Source of the DNA: JAVVEW01 sp032251045
Lineage (GTDB): Bacteria > Pseudomonadota > Gammaproteobacteria > Methylococcales > Methylomonadaceae
DNA length: 64,000 nt
NCBI GenBank assembly: GCA_032251045.1
Contig: JAVVEW010000005.1
Span: forward strand, 1 to 64,000
Reading direction: 5' to 3'
In this document: positions 8,771 through 17,216 of the stretch, piece after piece
How positions within the stretch are numbered: the stretch's first letter is position 1
How the letters are laid out: the number at the start of each line of letters is the position of its first letter
The notes under the pieces: model-generated
The model's database searches: none
What the model was told of the DNA's origin: nothing
Seen by the model: the letters and a program-made list of their open reading frames with translations, nothing else
Translations under genes and position numbers: made by a program

Positions 8771-10120
8771 TCATTGTAAGCGTTGCCGCAATCGCTTTGC
8801 CAGACCGGAAAAATCACCGTTACTCATCATCACCACATGTCCACCTAGCGTCAGCTGCTCGCACAAGGTGGCAAACAAGGTCTCAAAATCGGTACATACT
8901 CGCACCCTGGCCTCGTGTGCTGGCGTGATTTGCCATTGCCCGGCACCTGAAGCGTCAAAGATCAACGCGACATCGGCCTGCGCCAGCGCTGGCACCAATG
9001 TTTTGGCATGCACGCCCAGACGCATGGTATTGGAACGCGGCTCCACCACCGCGACAATGCGCGCTCCCCCCACACGTTCACGCAAACCAGCCAAGGTACT
9101 GGCAATGGCGGTAGGATGATGGGCAAAATCATCATAAACCGTCAAGGCGGGCGTTTGCCAAATCACTTCCATACGCCGCTTCACACTTTGAAACGACGCC
9201 AGCGCAGCCAGTGCCTGTTGCGGCGCCACCCCCACATGCGCTGCCGCCGCCAGTGCCGACAAGGCATTGGCCACATTATGCAGCCCGGTTAATGTCCAAC
9301 GAACTTCGCCCAGCCTGCGCCCTGCACAGGACACACTGAAAACACTGCCATCAGGATGGGTCAGATACGCTTGCCAATCCGCTGCCGCAGCCACGGCGGT
9401 GGTGGTGACTTCGCTCCAGCAACCCATCGCCAACATCTCGTGCAACGCTGCCTCCTGGGTCGGTACGATAATACGTCCGGCACCAGGAATAGTACGCACA
9501 AAATGATGGAATTGGCGCTGAATTGCCGCTAAATCAGGAAAAATATCGGCATGATCGTATTCCAGATTGTTGAGAATCGCAGTCCTGGGCCGGTAATGCA
9601 CGAATTTTGAACGCTTATCAAAAAACGCGCTGTCATACTCATCGGCCTCGACCACAAAGCAAGCCCCCTCGCCCAGCCGCGCTGACACGCCGAAATTATT
9701 CGGCACGCCCCCCACTAAAAAACCCGGCTCCAGTCCGGCCACATCCAGAATCCAGGCCAGCAAGCTGGTAGTTGTGGTCTTGCCATGGGTACCGGCAACC
9801 GCCAGCACGTGACGCCCAGGCAATACATAACGTCCCAACCATTCCGGCCCGGAACAATAGGGCAAGCCGGCATTCAACAATGCCTCGACTTCCGGATTGC
9901 CCCGGCTGAGCGCATTTCCCACCAGTACCAAATCCGGCTGATCCGCCAGATTTTCAGCACCATACCCCTCGTACAATGTGATTGCCTGCTCCGCCAATTG
10001 CGTACTCATAGGCGGATAAACCTGAGTATCGGAACCGGACACCTGATGTCCCTGTGCGCGGGCCAGCAAAGCCAGTCCGCCCATGAAAGTGCCACAAATA
10101 CCCATAATATGAATGTGCAT
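8771..10120 (-). CDS. mpl: UDP-MurNAc:L-Ala-gamma-D-Glu-meso-DAP ligase (Mpl)
   Basis: This 449-residue Mur-ligase-family enzyme attaches recycled murein tripeptide to UDP-N-acetylmuramate in the cytoplasm, in peptidoglycan recycling. The N-terminus MHIHIMGICGTFMGGLA is characteristic of Mpl rather than MurC. The ATP loop GTHGKTTTTSLLAW lies near residues 114-127, and FAHHPTAI marks the C-terminal domain. The ATG at 10120 gives this canonical start; the 27 in-frame residues upstream resemble nothing in the family. It is immediately upstream of fliL on the same strand. Confidence 0.95.
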   Translation of the reverse strand: MHIHIMGICGTFMGGLALLARAQGHQVSGSDTQVYPPMSTQLAEQAITLYEGYGAENLADQPDLVLVGNALSRGNPEVEALLNAGLPYCSGPEWLGRYVLPGRHVLAVAGTHGKTTTTSLLAWILDVAGLEPGFLVGGVPNNFGVSARLGEGACFVVEADEYDSAFFDKRSKFVHYRPRTAILNNLEYDHADIFPDLAAIQRQFHHFVRTIPGAGRIIVPTQEAALHEMLAMGCWSEVTTTAVAAAADWQAYLTHPDGSVFSVSCAGRRLGEVRWTLTGLHNVANALSALAAAAHVGVAPQQALAALASFQSVKRRMEVIWQTPALTVYDDFAHHPTAIASTLAGLRERVGGARIVAVVEPRSNTMRLGVHAKTLVPALAQADVALIFDASGAGQWQITPAHEARVRVCTDFETLFATLCEQLTLGGHVVMMSNGDFSGLAKRLRQRLQ

Positions 10121-10188
10121 AAACGTTACGATCCAGGTGTTAGAAAAAGCAAATAACGCCGTTAAGCGCAAAAAAACGTGTCGGCCGG

Positions 10189-10812
10189 TTACGGCGCACA
10201 AATAAATTCGGCTTGCTGCTGTGTCTGCGCGTCAGATGTTGCGCTTTCAGGTGACTCCGGCGCTGCGTCATTCGCTGTGGCATCGGCCGGTTCGCTCGCC
10301 TCATCTTGCGCCTTATCTTCGGTTTCGGCTTTTTCCGGAACTTGCGCCTTTTTAGCACCCGCTTTCTTCAGCAAGTCGAGCATAACCGCCAAATGGGTGC
10401 GTTCGGCCCGCTCCAGCACCGAACAGCCCTGTTTATCTTTCGCGTTGACATCCGCACCTTGGGCAATCAACAAACGTGCCACCGGCACATGCCCGAACGG
10501 CAAGGCCGACATTAAAGCCGTTTCGCCGTTCTGATCGGCCTTATTCACATCCGCGCCATAAGCCAGCAAGGCCTTAACCGTTTCCAGATTGCCCTGATAG
10601 CTGGCCACCATTAACGCGGTGCGTCCGACCGGGGTTGCGACATTGACATCCGCACCTTGCGCCAGTAGGCGGCGCACATCACGATACTGCCCAGCCGCAG
10701 CCGCAGCAAACAACCGATCGACAGACTGTGCCCACGCATAACCGGACGCCATCCCTAACACGCCCACCAGACAGCAACCGGCGCACCACGCTCTGATGTC
10801 AATCACCTTCAC
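10189..10812 (-). CDS. Exported ankyrin-repeat protein
   Basis: This 207-residue protein has a signal peptide ending GYAWAQS near residue 30. About three to four ankyrin repeats follow (each with the LLAQGADVN or ALLAYGADVN signature, residues about 32-145). The tail is alanine/glutamate-rich and low-complexity. Ankyrin repeats bind proteins, and the signal peptide places this one in the periplasm. I do not know its partner. It lies 68 bases upstream of mpl, on the same strand, and is divergent from apaG. Confidence 0.8.
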   Translation of the reverse strand: MKVIDIRAWCAGCCLVGVLGMASGYAWAQSVDRLFAAAAAGQYRDVRRLLAQGADVNVATPVGRTALMVASYQGNLETVKALLAYGADVNKADQNGETALMSALPFGHVPVARLLIAQGADVNAKDKQGCSVLERAERTHLAVMLDLLKKAGAKKAQVPEKAETEDKAQDEASEPADATANDAAPESPESATSDAQTQQQAEFICAP

Positions 10813-10889
10813 TCCTTAAGCTACCCGCCCAAACTCGATTGACCTGTAAACGGCAATTAAATTAAACGTTAGCCACAGGCTCCGGTTAC

Positions 10890-10895
10890 TATTAT
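10890..10895 (+). promoter_or_regulatory. Candidate -10 box for apaGH
   Basis: A TATTAT hexamer lies about 38 bases before the apaG ATG, in the 121-base region divergent from the ankyrin gene. No good -35 is present at 17 bases, so this is weak. Confidence 0.25.
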
Positions 10896-10933
10896 ACGTA
10901 CCCAACTCACTGTTCCTTATCATCAACAACGTT

Positions 10934-11308
10934 ATGAGCAATTCATCTTTCATCATTGAACCACAACCACAATACATCGAAGCACAATCCAACCCTGGCC
11001 AGAATCATTTTGTTTTTGCCTATACCATCACCATTACCAATAATGGACGCACCGGTGCGCAGCTGTTAAGCCGGCATTGGTTAATTACCGACGCCGAAGG
11101 CAAAACCCAGGAAGTACGAGGCGATGGCGTGGTTGGCGAGCAACCTTATCTGGCACCGGGCGCAAGCTTTCGTTACACCAGCGGCGCCATACTGCCAACC
11201 GCCGTGGGCGTCATGCAAGGTTACTACACCTTTCAGACTGACGACGGGCAACGCTTTCAGGCCACCATCCCGCGCTTTACCTTATCCATTCCCAGAACCT
11301 TGCATTGA
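10934..11308 (+). CDS. apaG: ApaG family protein
   Basis: This 124-residue all-beta single-domain protein has the ApaG hallmarks FVFAYTITITNNG, LLSRHWLITDAEG, VVGEQPYLAPGASFRYTSG and MQGYYTFQ. ApaG has an immunoglobulin-like fold and is classically linked to Co/Mg resistance. Its biochemical role is unsettled. It is encoded 58 bases upstream of apaH, the common arrangement, so the pair is probably one transcript. Confidence 0.95.
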   Translation: MSNSSFIIEPQPQYIEAQSNPGQNHFVFAYTITITNNGRTGAQLLSRHWLITDAEGKTQEVRGDGVVGEQPYLAPGASFRYTSGAILPTAVGVMQGYYTFQTDDGQRFQATIPRFTLSIPRTLH

Positions 11309-11366
11309 GGAACCCGGCTCAAGCCCCCGTTAACGACATCTGCATCCGCTTAAGGGAACCTAAGAC

Positions 11367-12179
11367 ATGACCGTCTATGCCATTGGTGATATTCAAGGCT
11401 GCTATGACGATTTACAGCGCCTGCTGGATAAAATCGGCTTCGACCCCGGTCAGGATCGGCTTTGGCTGGTTGGCGACCTGGTCAATCGCGGCCCACAATC
11501 TTTAGCCACATTACGCTGGCTGAAAAAGCTTGGGCCTGCGGCCATCACGGTACTGGGCAATCACGATTTACATTTATTGGCGGCCGCCTTTGGCGTGCGT
11601 AAACTGCGCCGCAGCGACAGCCTTGCTCCCATCCTGGCCGCACCCGACGGTGACTCGCTGATCGATTGGCTAAGACAACAACCTTTGCTGCATGTTGAGC
11701 CACCGTTCTGCCTGGCTCATGCCGGGATTTATCCTGGCTGGACGCTGACCCAGGCGCAGCAGCTGGCACAGGAAGTCCGTGACGTGCTGGCAGGCGATGC
11801 TGCGGTTTTTCTTAAGGTCATGTATGGCGATGAACCGGCGTTGTGGTCAGAGCATTTGACCGGAACAGAACGGCTGCGTTTTATCGTCAATGCCTTCACG
11901 CGCATGCGCTATGTCGATGCCGACGGCGGCCTGGACTTTGCCCACAACGGCCCTCCCGGCTCGCAGCCGGATTCTCTCATGCCCTGGTTTGCCCTGCCTG
12001 GACGCAAACACCTGGACGCCACAGTCATTTTCGGTCATTGGTCCAGCTTGGGCTATTATCAGGGTTATCAATGTTATGGTATTGATACAGGCGGCTTGTG
12101 GGGCGGTGCGCTGACCGCGCTGGCGCTGGACACCTTGACCGTGCATCAAGTCCACTGCCAAGGTCAGCGCACGCCCTAA
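11367..12179 (+). CDS. apaH: Symmetrical bis(5'-nucleosyl)-tetraphosphatase (ApaH)
   Basis: This 270-residue metallophosphatase hydrolyses Ap4A to two ADP and also removes NpN caps from RNA in studied bacteria. The calcineurin-like metal motifs are intact: GDIQGCYDDL (residues 7-16), GDLVNRGP (residue 37 on) and GNHDLH (residue 63 on). The length is normal. Its stop overlaps the stop of the convergent diguanylate cyclase gene by four bases, leaving no space for a conventional terminator. Confidence 0.96.
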   Translation: MTVYAIGDIQGCYDDLQRLLDKIGFDPGQDRLWLVGDLVNRGPQSLATLRWLKKLGPAAITVLGNHDLHLLAAAFGVRKLRRSDSLAPILAAPDGDSLIDWLRQQPLLHVEPPFCLAHAGIYPGWTLTQAQQLAQEVRDVLAGDAAVFLKVMYGDEPALWSEHLTGTERLRFIVNAFTRMRYVDADGGLDFAHNGPPGSQPDSLMPWFALPGRKHLDATVIFGHWSSLGYYQGYQCYGIDTGGLWGGALTALALDTLTVHQVHCQGQRTP

Positions 12180-14185
12180 GCGCGATGGCTTTGTTTGTAA
12201 GTGTGTTTCGCCGCATACATAGCCTCATCAGCAGCGTCAATGATGGCATCGGCATCCTGGCCTGGCTGAGGAAACAAGGTCATGCCAAGACTGGCCGAGA
12301 TCGTGATGGTTATCTGCTCGATCACAAACGGTCGGGCCAGTGTTTTCTGAATGCGCTGACTCATCTCCTCGACAAAACGCAGCCGCGCCGCGTCAGTCAG
12401 ATCAATTCTTGGCATCAACACCACAAACTCATCACCGCCCAGGCGAAATACCGTATCCTCCATGCGCACCACTTCCTGCAAGCGCTCGGCAACGTATTGC
12501 AACAACTTATCACCGGCACCATGTCCGTATTGATCATTGACCGGCTTGAAGTCATTGAGATCGATAAACAACAAAGCCCCCTGCTGTTGATGACGCAAGC
12601 CAGCCGACATCGCTTGATTGAGCATATCCAATAAAGCACGACGATTCAGCAACCCGGTCAAGGCATCTTCAAACGCCAGAAAACGCAATTTTTCCTGACT
12701 TTCCTTGAGTTCAGTAATATCATGCAACATGCCCTCAACACCACACCTGCACCCATCCTCGAACACGGAGTGGCAGTTCACCGCCACCCATAGCCTACGA
12801 TTTTGCGCGGTACGCAGCCGCAACTCATACCCACTCAACTGCCCGCCGTGGCTATTAAGCTCCTGTAAAAACTGCGACCGGGTCAAAGGCGGTTCATAAA
12901 AGTCCGCCGCATTACGTCCTAGCAAAGCCGCGATCGGCTGACCGAATAACTGCGCCGCTGATGGCGACAACGCGACAATACAACCTGCGTTATCAACGCG
13001 ATAATACACATCCTGCAAATTCTCGATAATATCGCGAAAGTGGCGCTCAGAAGCACGCAATTGCTGTTCTGATTGCCGGCGCAGGTCGATTTCACGTTGT
13101 AACTGTTGCCGGTTATGCCATAACCATGCGGCGATTCCAGCAATGCCCAACAGCACGGTGCAAACAATGGCCAGTGTTTGCCAGAACAACGCCTGCTCAA
13201 TTTTAGCCACCGGTTGAAACACCAGATTGTCGAGCGCATAGCGCCGCTTGGGGATAAAACCGAATTGTATCAGCCAATCGGTCATGCGTTGAAAACGACC
13301 AGGATTGATATTGCCAATCGGCACCGAGTCCGCATGCACCAACTGCGTGAATACACGGGCCTCGTACTCCAGGTGCGCCCGCGAACGCGGCACTTGATAG
13401 TCAGTGAGCAACAGGTCGATCATGGCATCGGGATGGCTTAAGGCATACCGCCAGCCGCGTATCGAGGCGGCCAGAAATTGCTTGACGCGCTCGGGATGTT
13501 GCTTGAAATAAGGGGCGCGAGTAAACAGAATATCGCTGTAAAAATCAATGCCGTAATCAATGGGCTTGATGACAAAAGGCTCGACCCCTTGTTCTTGCAT
13601 CTGGAAAGGCTCGTTAGATAAATACGCATTGAAAACATCCACGCGCCCCTCGATCAAATCCTCAAGCCGGTAGCTGGTCGGCACAATATCAAGGCTGTCA
13701 ATGGCCACACCTTCGCGTAACAACATTGCCAAAAACTCAATATCTTCACTGCCACCGACCATCATGATGCGTTTGCCGGTAAAATCCTGAGGGCTACGAA
13801 TACCGTGATCCTTGCGGGTTAACAACACCGACGGCGATGTTTGGCCAATGGCCGCCAGTGCCAGCAATGGCTCACCCTTCAGATAGTGCAACAGTAATTC
13901 GCTGTTAGCGACACCAAAATCCGCCCGTCCGGCACTGACCTCATGCACCGGAATACGTCCGGGGCCGCCGGGCACGATGGTAACCGAAAACCCTGCATCG
14001 CGGTAATAACCTTGTTGCAGCGCCGCATAATAACCGGCAAACTGGAATTGATGCGCCCAACGCAGTTGTAAGGTCACATCGATTAACGCCCAAGCGGGCC
14101 CAGATGCGCACAGCCCGAACATCAGAGCCAATGCGTTCAACCAACGCCTGCGACACCTTGCAAACATCACAACGATGTTACTCAT
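12176..14185 (-). CDS. Substrate-binding (NMT1/THI5-like) - PAS - GGDEF diguanylate cyclase
   Basis: This 669-residue sensor has a signal sequence or anchor. A periplasmic NMT1/THI5-like solute-binding domain follows (about residues 30-310, with LRWAHQFQFAGYYAALQQGYY). Then come a transmembrane helix near 332-353, a PAS domain (about 375-500) and a C-terminal GGDEF domain. The active site is RLGGDEFVVL near residue 583. RMED lies five residues before it, matching an RxxD inhibitory I-site, so the enzyme should make cyclic di-GMP with product feedback. The ligand may be a thiamine-precursor-like molecule, but that is family inference. I chose the ATG at 14185; a GTG at 14197 and an ATG at 14167 are alternatives. 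Confidence 0.9.
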   Translation of the reverse strand: MSNIVVMFARCRRRWLNALALMFGLCASGPAWALIDVTLQLRWAHQFQFAGYYAALQQGYYRDAGFSVTIVPGGPGRIPVHEVSAGRADFGVANSELLLHYLKGEPLLALAAIGQTSPSVLLTRKDHGIRSPQDFTGKRIMMVGGSEDIEFLAMLLREGVAIDSLDIVPTSYRLEDLIEGRVDVFNAYLSNEPFQMQEQGVEPFVIKPIDYGIDFYSDILFTRAPYFKQHPERVKQFLAASIRGWRYALSHPDAMIDLLLTDYQVPRSRAHLEYEARVFTQLVHADSVPIGNINPGRFQRMTDWLIQFGFIPKRRYALDNLVFQPVAKIEQALFWQTLAIVCTVLLGIAGIAAWLWHNRQQLQREIDLRRQSEQQLRASERHFRDIIENLQDVYYRVDNAGCIVALSPSAAQLFGQPIAALLGRNAADFYEPPLTRSQFLQELNSHGGQLSGYELRLRTAQNRRLWVAVNCHSVFEDGCRCGVEGMLHDITELKESQEKLRFLAFEDALTGLLNRRALLDMLNQAMSAGLRHQQQGALLFIDLNDFKPVNDQYGHGAGDKLLQYVAERLQEVVRMEDTVFRLGGDEFVVLMPRIDLTDAARLRFVEEMSQRIQKTLARPFVIEQITITISASLGMTLFPQPGQDADAIIDAADEAMYAAKHTYKQSHRA

Positions 14186-14208
14186 GACTCGCACCACTTA
14201 TCGGTAAA

Positions 14209-14844
14209 TCAGGCCTGGCTGGCGTCAAATTGCATCAAGGTGGTCAACATCAATGCCGAGGTTTTCGCACCGGCATCAATATGCCCCAGACTGCGCTCGC
14301 CTAAAAAAGAGGCCCGCCCCTTGGTCGCCAGCATATCCCGAGTGGCCTCAACGCCTTGCTCGGCAATTTGCAACAATTGATCAGCCAATACCGGCCAGGC
14401 AGTGTGCGCAGCCGCGCCGTCGCTTAAAGCTTGTGCCACAGGGGCCAGCACATCGACCATGGTTTTTTCACCCGGCTCGGTGCGTCCACGCTGTTTGACC
14501 GCCGCAACGCCTTGCTCGAATGCGTGTGCCAGGATTGGCAAATCCAGTTCATCGGCATCGGTAGCCTTGCTCATGGCGATAAATAAGCTGGCATACAAAG
14601 ACCCTGAAGCACCACCGACCGAGCGCATGATCACCATACCGATTTCCCGCCAGGCAGAAGGCCAGGTCAAATCACGCCAGTTTGGCGCTTCAGCTTGCAA
14701 AGCTTTAAGCCCACGCTGTAGATTATCCAGATGATCACCATCGCCAATAGCCTGATCCAGTTCGGCAATAGTATCGGCTTCGGCGGCCAGAGCCTGGTCT
14801 ATCGCGGTTAACAGCGCGGGTAATTGGTTTGGCTGCAATGCCAT
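14209..14844 (-). CDS. dhaL: DhaL-type dihydroxyacetone kinase subunit
   Basis: This 211-residue all-helical DhaL domain protein binds ADP/ATP with the GDGDHLDNLQRG metal loop (about residues 31-42). The family stretch GGASGSLYASLF and the C-terminal GHIDAGAKTSALML are also present. DhaL is the nucleotide subunit and normally works with DhaK, which binds dihydroxyacetone covalently. No dhaK or dhaM is in this window. AAGGAG lies seven bases before the ATG. It is divergent from a PfkB kinase with 29 bases between, suggesting shared control of sugar phosphorylation. Confidence 0.88.
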   Translation of the reverse strand: MALQPNQLPALLTAIDQALAAEADTIAELDQAIGDGDHLDNLQRGLKALQAEAPNWRDLTWPSAWREIGMVIMRSVGGASGSLYASLFIAMSKATDADELDLPILAHAFEQGVAAVKQRGRTEPGEKTMVDVLAPVAQALSDGAAAHTAWPVLADQLLQIAEQGVEATRDMLATKGRASFLGERSLGHIDAGAKTSALMLTTLMQFDASQA

Positions 14845-14873
14845 GACGTTCTCCTTGCACTAAAGGTTATGCA

Positions 14874-15755
14874 ATGCCCCATTTTGACGTGTTCTGTATT
14901 GGCTATGCCTGCTACGATCTGACGTTCCATGTCCCACATCATCCGGGCAGCGATGAAAAAGTGTTTGCCGATCAATTCCTGGCCTGTGGCGGCGGGCCGG
15001 CGGCCAATGCTGCGGTAACGGCAGCACGCCTGGGTGCGGTCAGTGGTTTTTGTGGCTACTTAGGCCAGGATACGTTTGGCGAACTGCATGTACAAGAATT
15101 ACGGCACGATCAGGTTAATTTGGATTTTCTGGTACGCGGCGCCGAGGCCACGCCGTTATCAAGCGTTTTCGTTAAACCGGAAGGACAACGAACGCTAGTC
15201 AATTATCAAGGCCAAACGCCAAAACTACCGCCATATCAGTTTGATTTTACCTCATTAAGCACCCGAACACTGCTGTTTGACGGCCATCAACCCAGGCTTT
15301 CGCTCCGTGCCGCACAAGCCTTGGCTAAAACAACCAAAATTCTCGATGCCGGCTCGGTACATGAGGGGACATTAGCATTATTGGATCAGGTCGATTATCT
15401 GGTCGCATCAGAAAAATTTGCCCTTGACTATGCCGGATCACCCGAACAAGCCTTGACCGAGCTGGCCAAGCAAGCACCGGCTGTGGTCATTACCTTAGGC
15501 GAGAAGGGCGTTATCTGGCGACGCGGCCAGGAAAGCGGTCAAGAGGCAGCGATTCCTGTCTGTGCGGTAGACAGCAATGGCTGCGGTGATGCTTATCATG
15601 GTGCTTTTGCGGCAGGTCTGGCACAGCGTTTGCCGTGGCCCGAATTGTTACGCTATGCCGGGGCGGCCGGGAGTGTTTGCTGCACACGCTCCGGGGCACG
15701 CACAGGCCTTCCTTATGCCAATGACATTGCCGCCCTGCTCAGCCGCCCAACCTGA
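14874..15755 (+). CDS. PfkB family carbohydrate kinase
   Basis: This 293-residue ribokinase-fold protein has the first PfkB signature around LACGGGPAANAAVTAARLG (residues 38-56). The catalytic second signature is DSNGCGDAYHGAFAAGL near residues 233-249, where the last Asp of the GCGD motif is the base. The substrate cannot be fixed; sugar kinases such as ketohexokinase-like or sulfofructose kinase-like proteins resemble it in overall form. AAAGG lies upstream of the ATG at 14874. It is divergent from dhaL. Confidence 0.85.
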   Translation: MPHFDVFCIGYACYDLTFHVPHHPGSDEKVFADQFLACGGGPAANAAVTAARLGAVSGFCGYLGQDTFGELHVQELRHDQVNLDFLVRGAEATPLSSVFVKPEGQRTLVNYQGQTPKLPPYQFDFTSLSTRTLLFDGHQPRLSLRAAQALAKTTKILDAGSVHEGTLALLDQVDYLVASEKFALDYAGSPEQALTELAKQAPAVVITLGEKGVIWRRGQESGQEAAIPVCAVDSNGCGDAYHGAFAAGLAQRLPWPELLRYAGAAGSVCCTRSGARTGLPYANDIAALLSRPT

Positions 15756-15796
15756 ACACAGCACAATCCGACAAAACCGGCAATGACACTAAAACG

Positions 15797-17188
15797 TTAT
15801 ATATCGAGCCTGAAATTCAGGCCCACGGTATAAATATCATGGTCTTCATCATTGACTTCGGTTGTGCCACTGACACCTAAAAAGAAGCCCGAGGTCAGTT
15901 GATAGTCAACACCGGCGCGAATATAGACCACACCATCATGGACTTCATTACCGCCAATGCGAACATTGGATAAATTAAACGACTCCTGGTCACGATATTC
16001 GTACAAAGCACCGGTATAGGCACTGATGTTCTCATCAAATTGATAACCGAACTCGACATCGCCAATCCAGACCAGCTCGTCAAAATCGGCATCCATGCTA
16101 TCCCGGATGGAGGTGTAGGTATGCTTATAGCGTACGCCACCCCGGCCTTTCATGAAGAAAGAATCGATGGCATAAACACCGTTGATATTGAATTCGGTCA
16201 GATAATCATGCGTATCACTGTTACGCCCACGCGCCTCGTTATCGGTGTTGGTGTAGTTATAGCCCGCCAATAACGTGGCAAACACATAATCATTGAATTT
16301 ATAAGCCGCATACGGCGTAACGCCAATGGTATGGGTGTTGTTGTCGTTAATGACTTGTTGCGTGTTGCTGTAAACATAAGTTAACGAGGTACCCACCACA
16401 AAGTCCCCCAGGGTTTTGTCAACGCCACCGACAAACTGATACATATCCGTGGAGTATGCCAAGGGATTGCCTTTGTCATTACCCAGGTGTGAATAGTTGG
16501 CATTGCCCCAGAACACATCCAGCAAATCCTGGTCAGCGGAGGCTGCGAGCTGATTGTTACGCGAGTCCAGCCCCAACAACACCGAGCGACCGATTTCTGC
16601 AGCCAATCGCTGTGTGATATAGCCATTGGTCTGCCGAACGACTTGTTGGCTGCGCGCCCGTTCCTGTTCGATTTCGGCCACCGCCTGCAACACTTCCCGA
16701 GCGGTCAGCGCGGTCACAGGCCCTAGCGCCGGATTGATGGTATCGGAGGTGGCGACACTCACGCGCACCGTACCGGTGCGATCATTGTCATTCTAGCCGG
16801 CAATGGCCTCGCCGGCGTTGAATGGAAAATCGGACACCGCCACGGTAAACTCGCCCGCTTCCAGCACGACATTGTCAATCAGAGCATTGTTGAACGAGCC
16901 GGCCGGGCCGCAGCGCCCATCAGGACAGGAATCATCATCGGCCGCCAAAAGAACGGATGATGGATTCAGGCCATTAGCTCCGCCCTGAAACAAAAAAATC
17001 TGCGGGTCCAGGGTTGGGCCATCGGTAAAAATATCCAACTCTTGCCGGCTATCCAGGCTAAAGTCCAGAAACCCGACCGAACCTGCCCCTGCGGCGGTAA
17101 TATTAAATGAATCACTGAACAAGACATCCGCCTGAAGCTGTGGCGCAAGTATCTGTAATGGTAGAAGTAATGGTTGTTTTTTCATCAT
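15797..17188 (-). pseudogene. Outer-membrane beta-barrel protein interrupted by an in-frame TAG
   Basis: Two open stretches share the same frame. The first (17188-16793) encodes a signal-like N-terminus and a domain like those preceding PEP-type or DVUA0089-like beta sandwiches, with AAGSVGF-like and FTVAVSDFPFNAGEAIAG segments. It stops at TAG (16795-16793). The frame then continues directly for 331 codons with NDNDRTGTVRVSV, a helical linker and a C-terminal autotransporter-like beta barrel of alternating aromatic strands (YAAYKFNDYVFATLLAGYNY, ending NFRLDI). Eight codons separate the TAG from a GTG that could restart. A nonsense mutation, readthrough or a base-call error are the options. 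The gene lies 28 bases after the cyclase gene. Confidence 0.75.
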
Positions 17189-17216
17189 GCTCTTCAATAA
17201 TTAATGGCAAAAAAGG

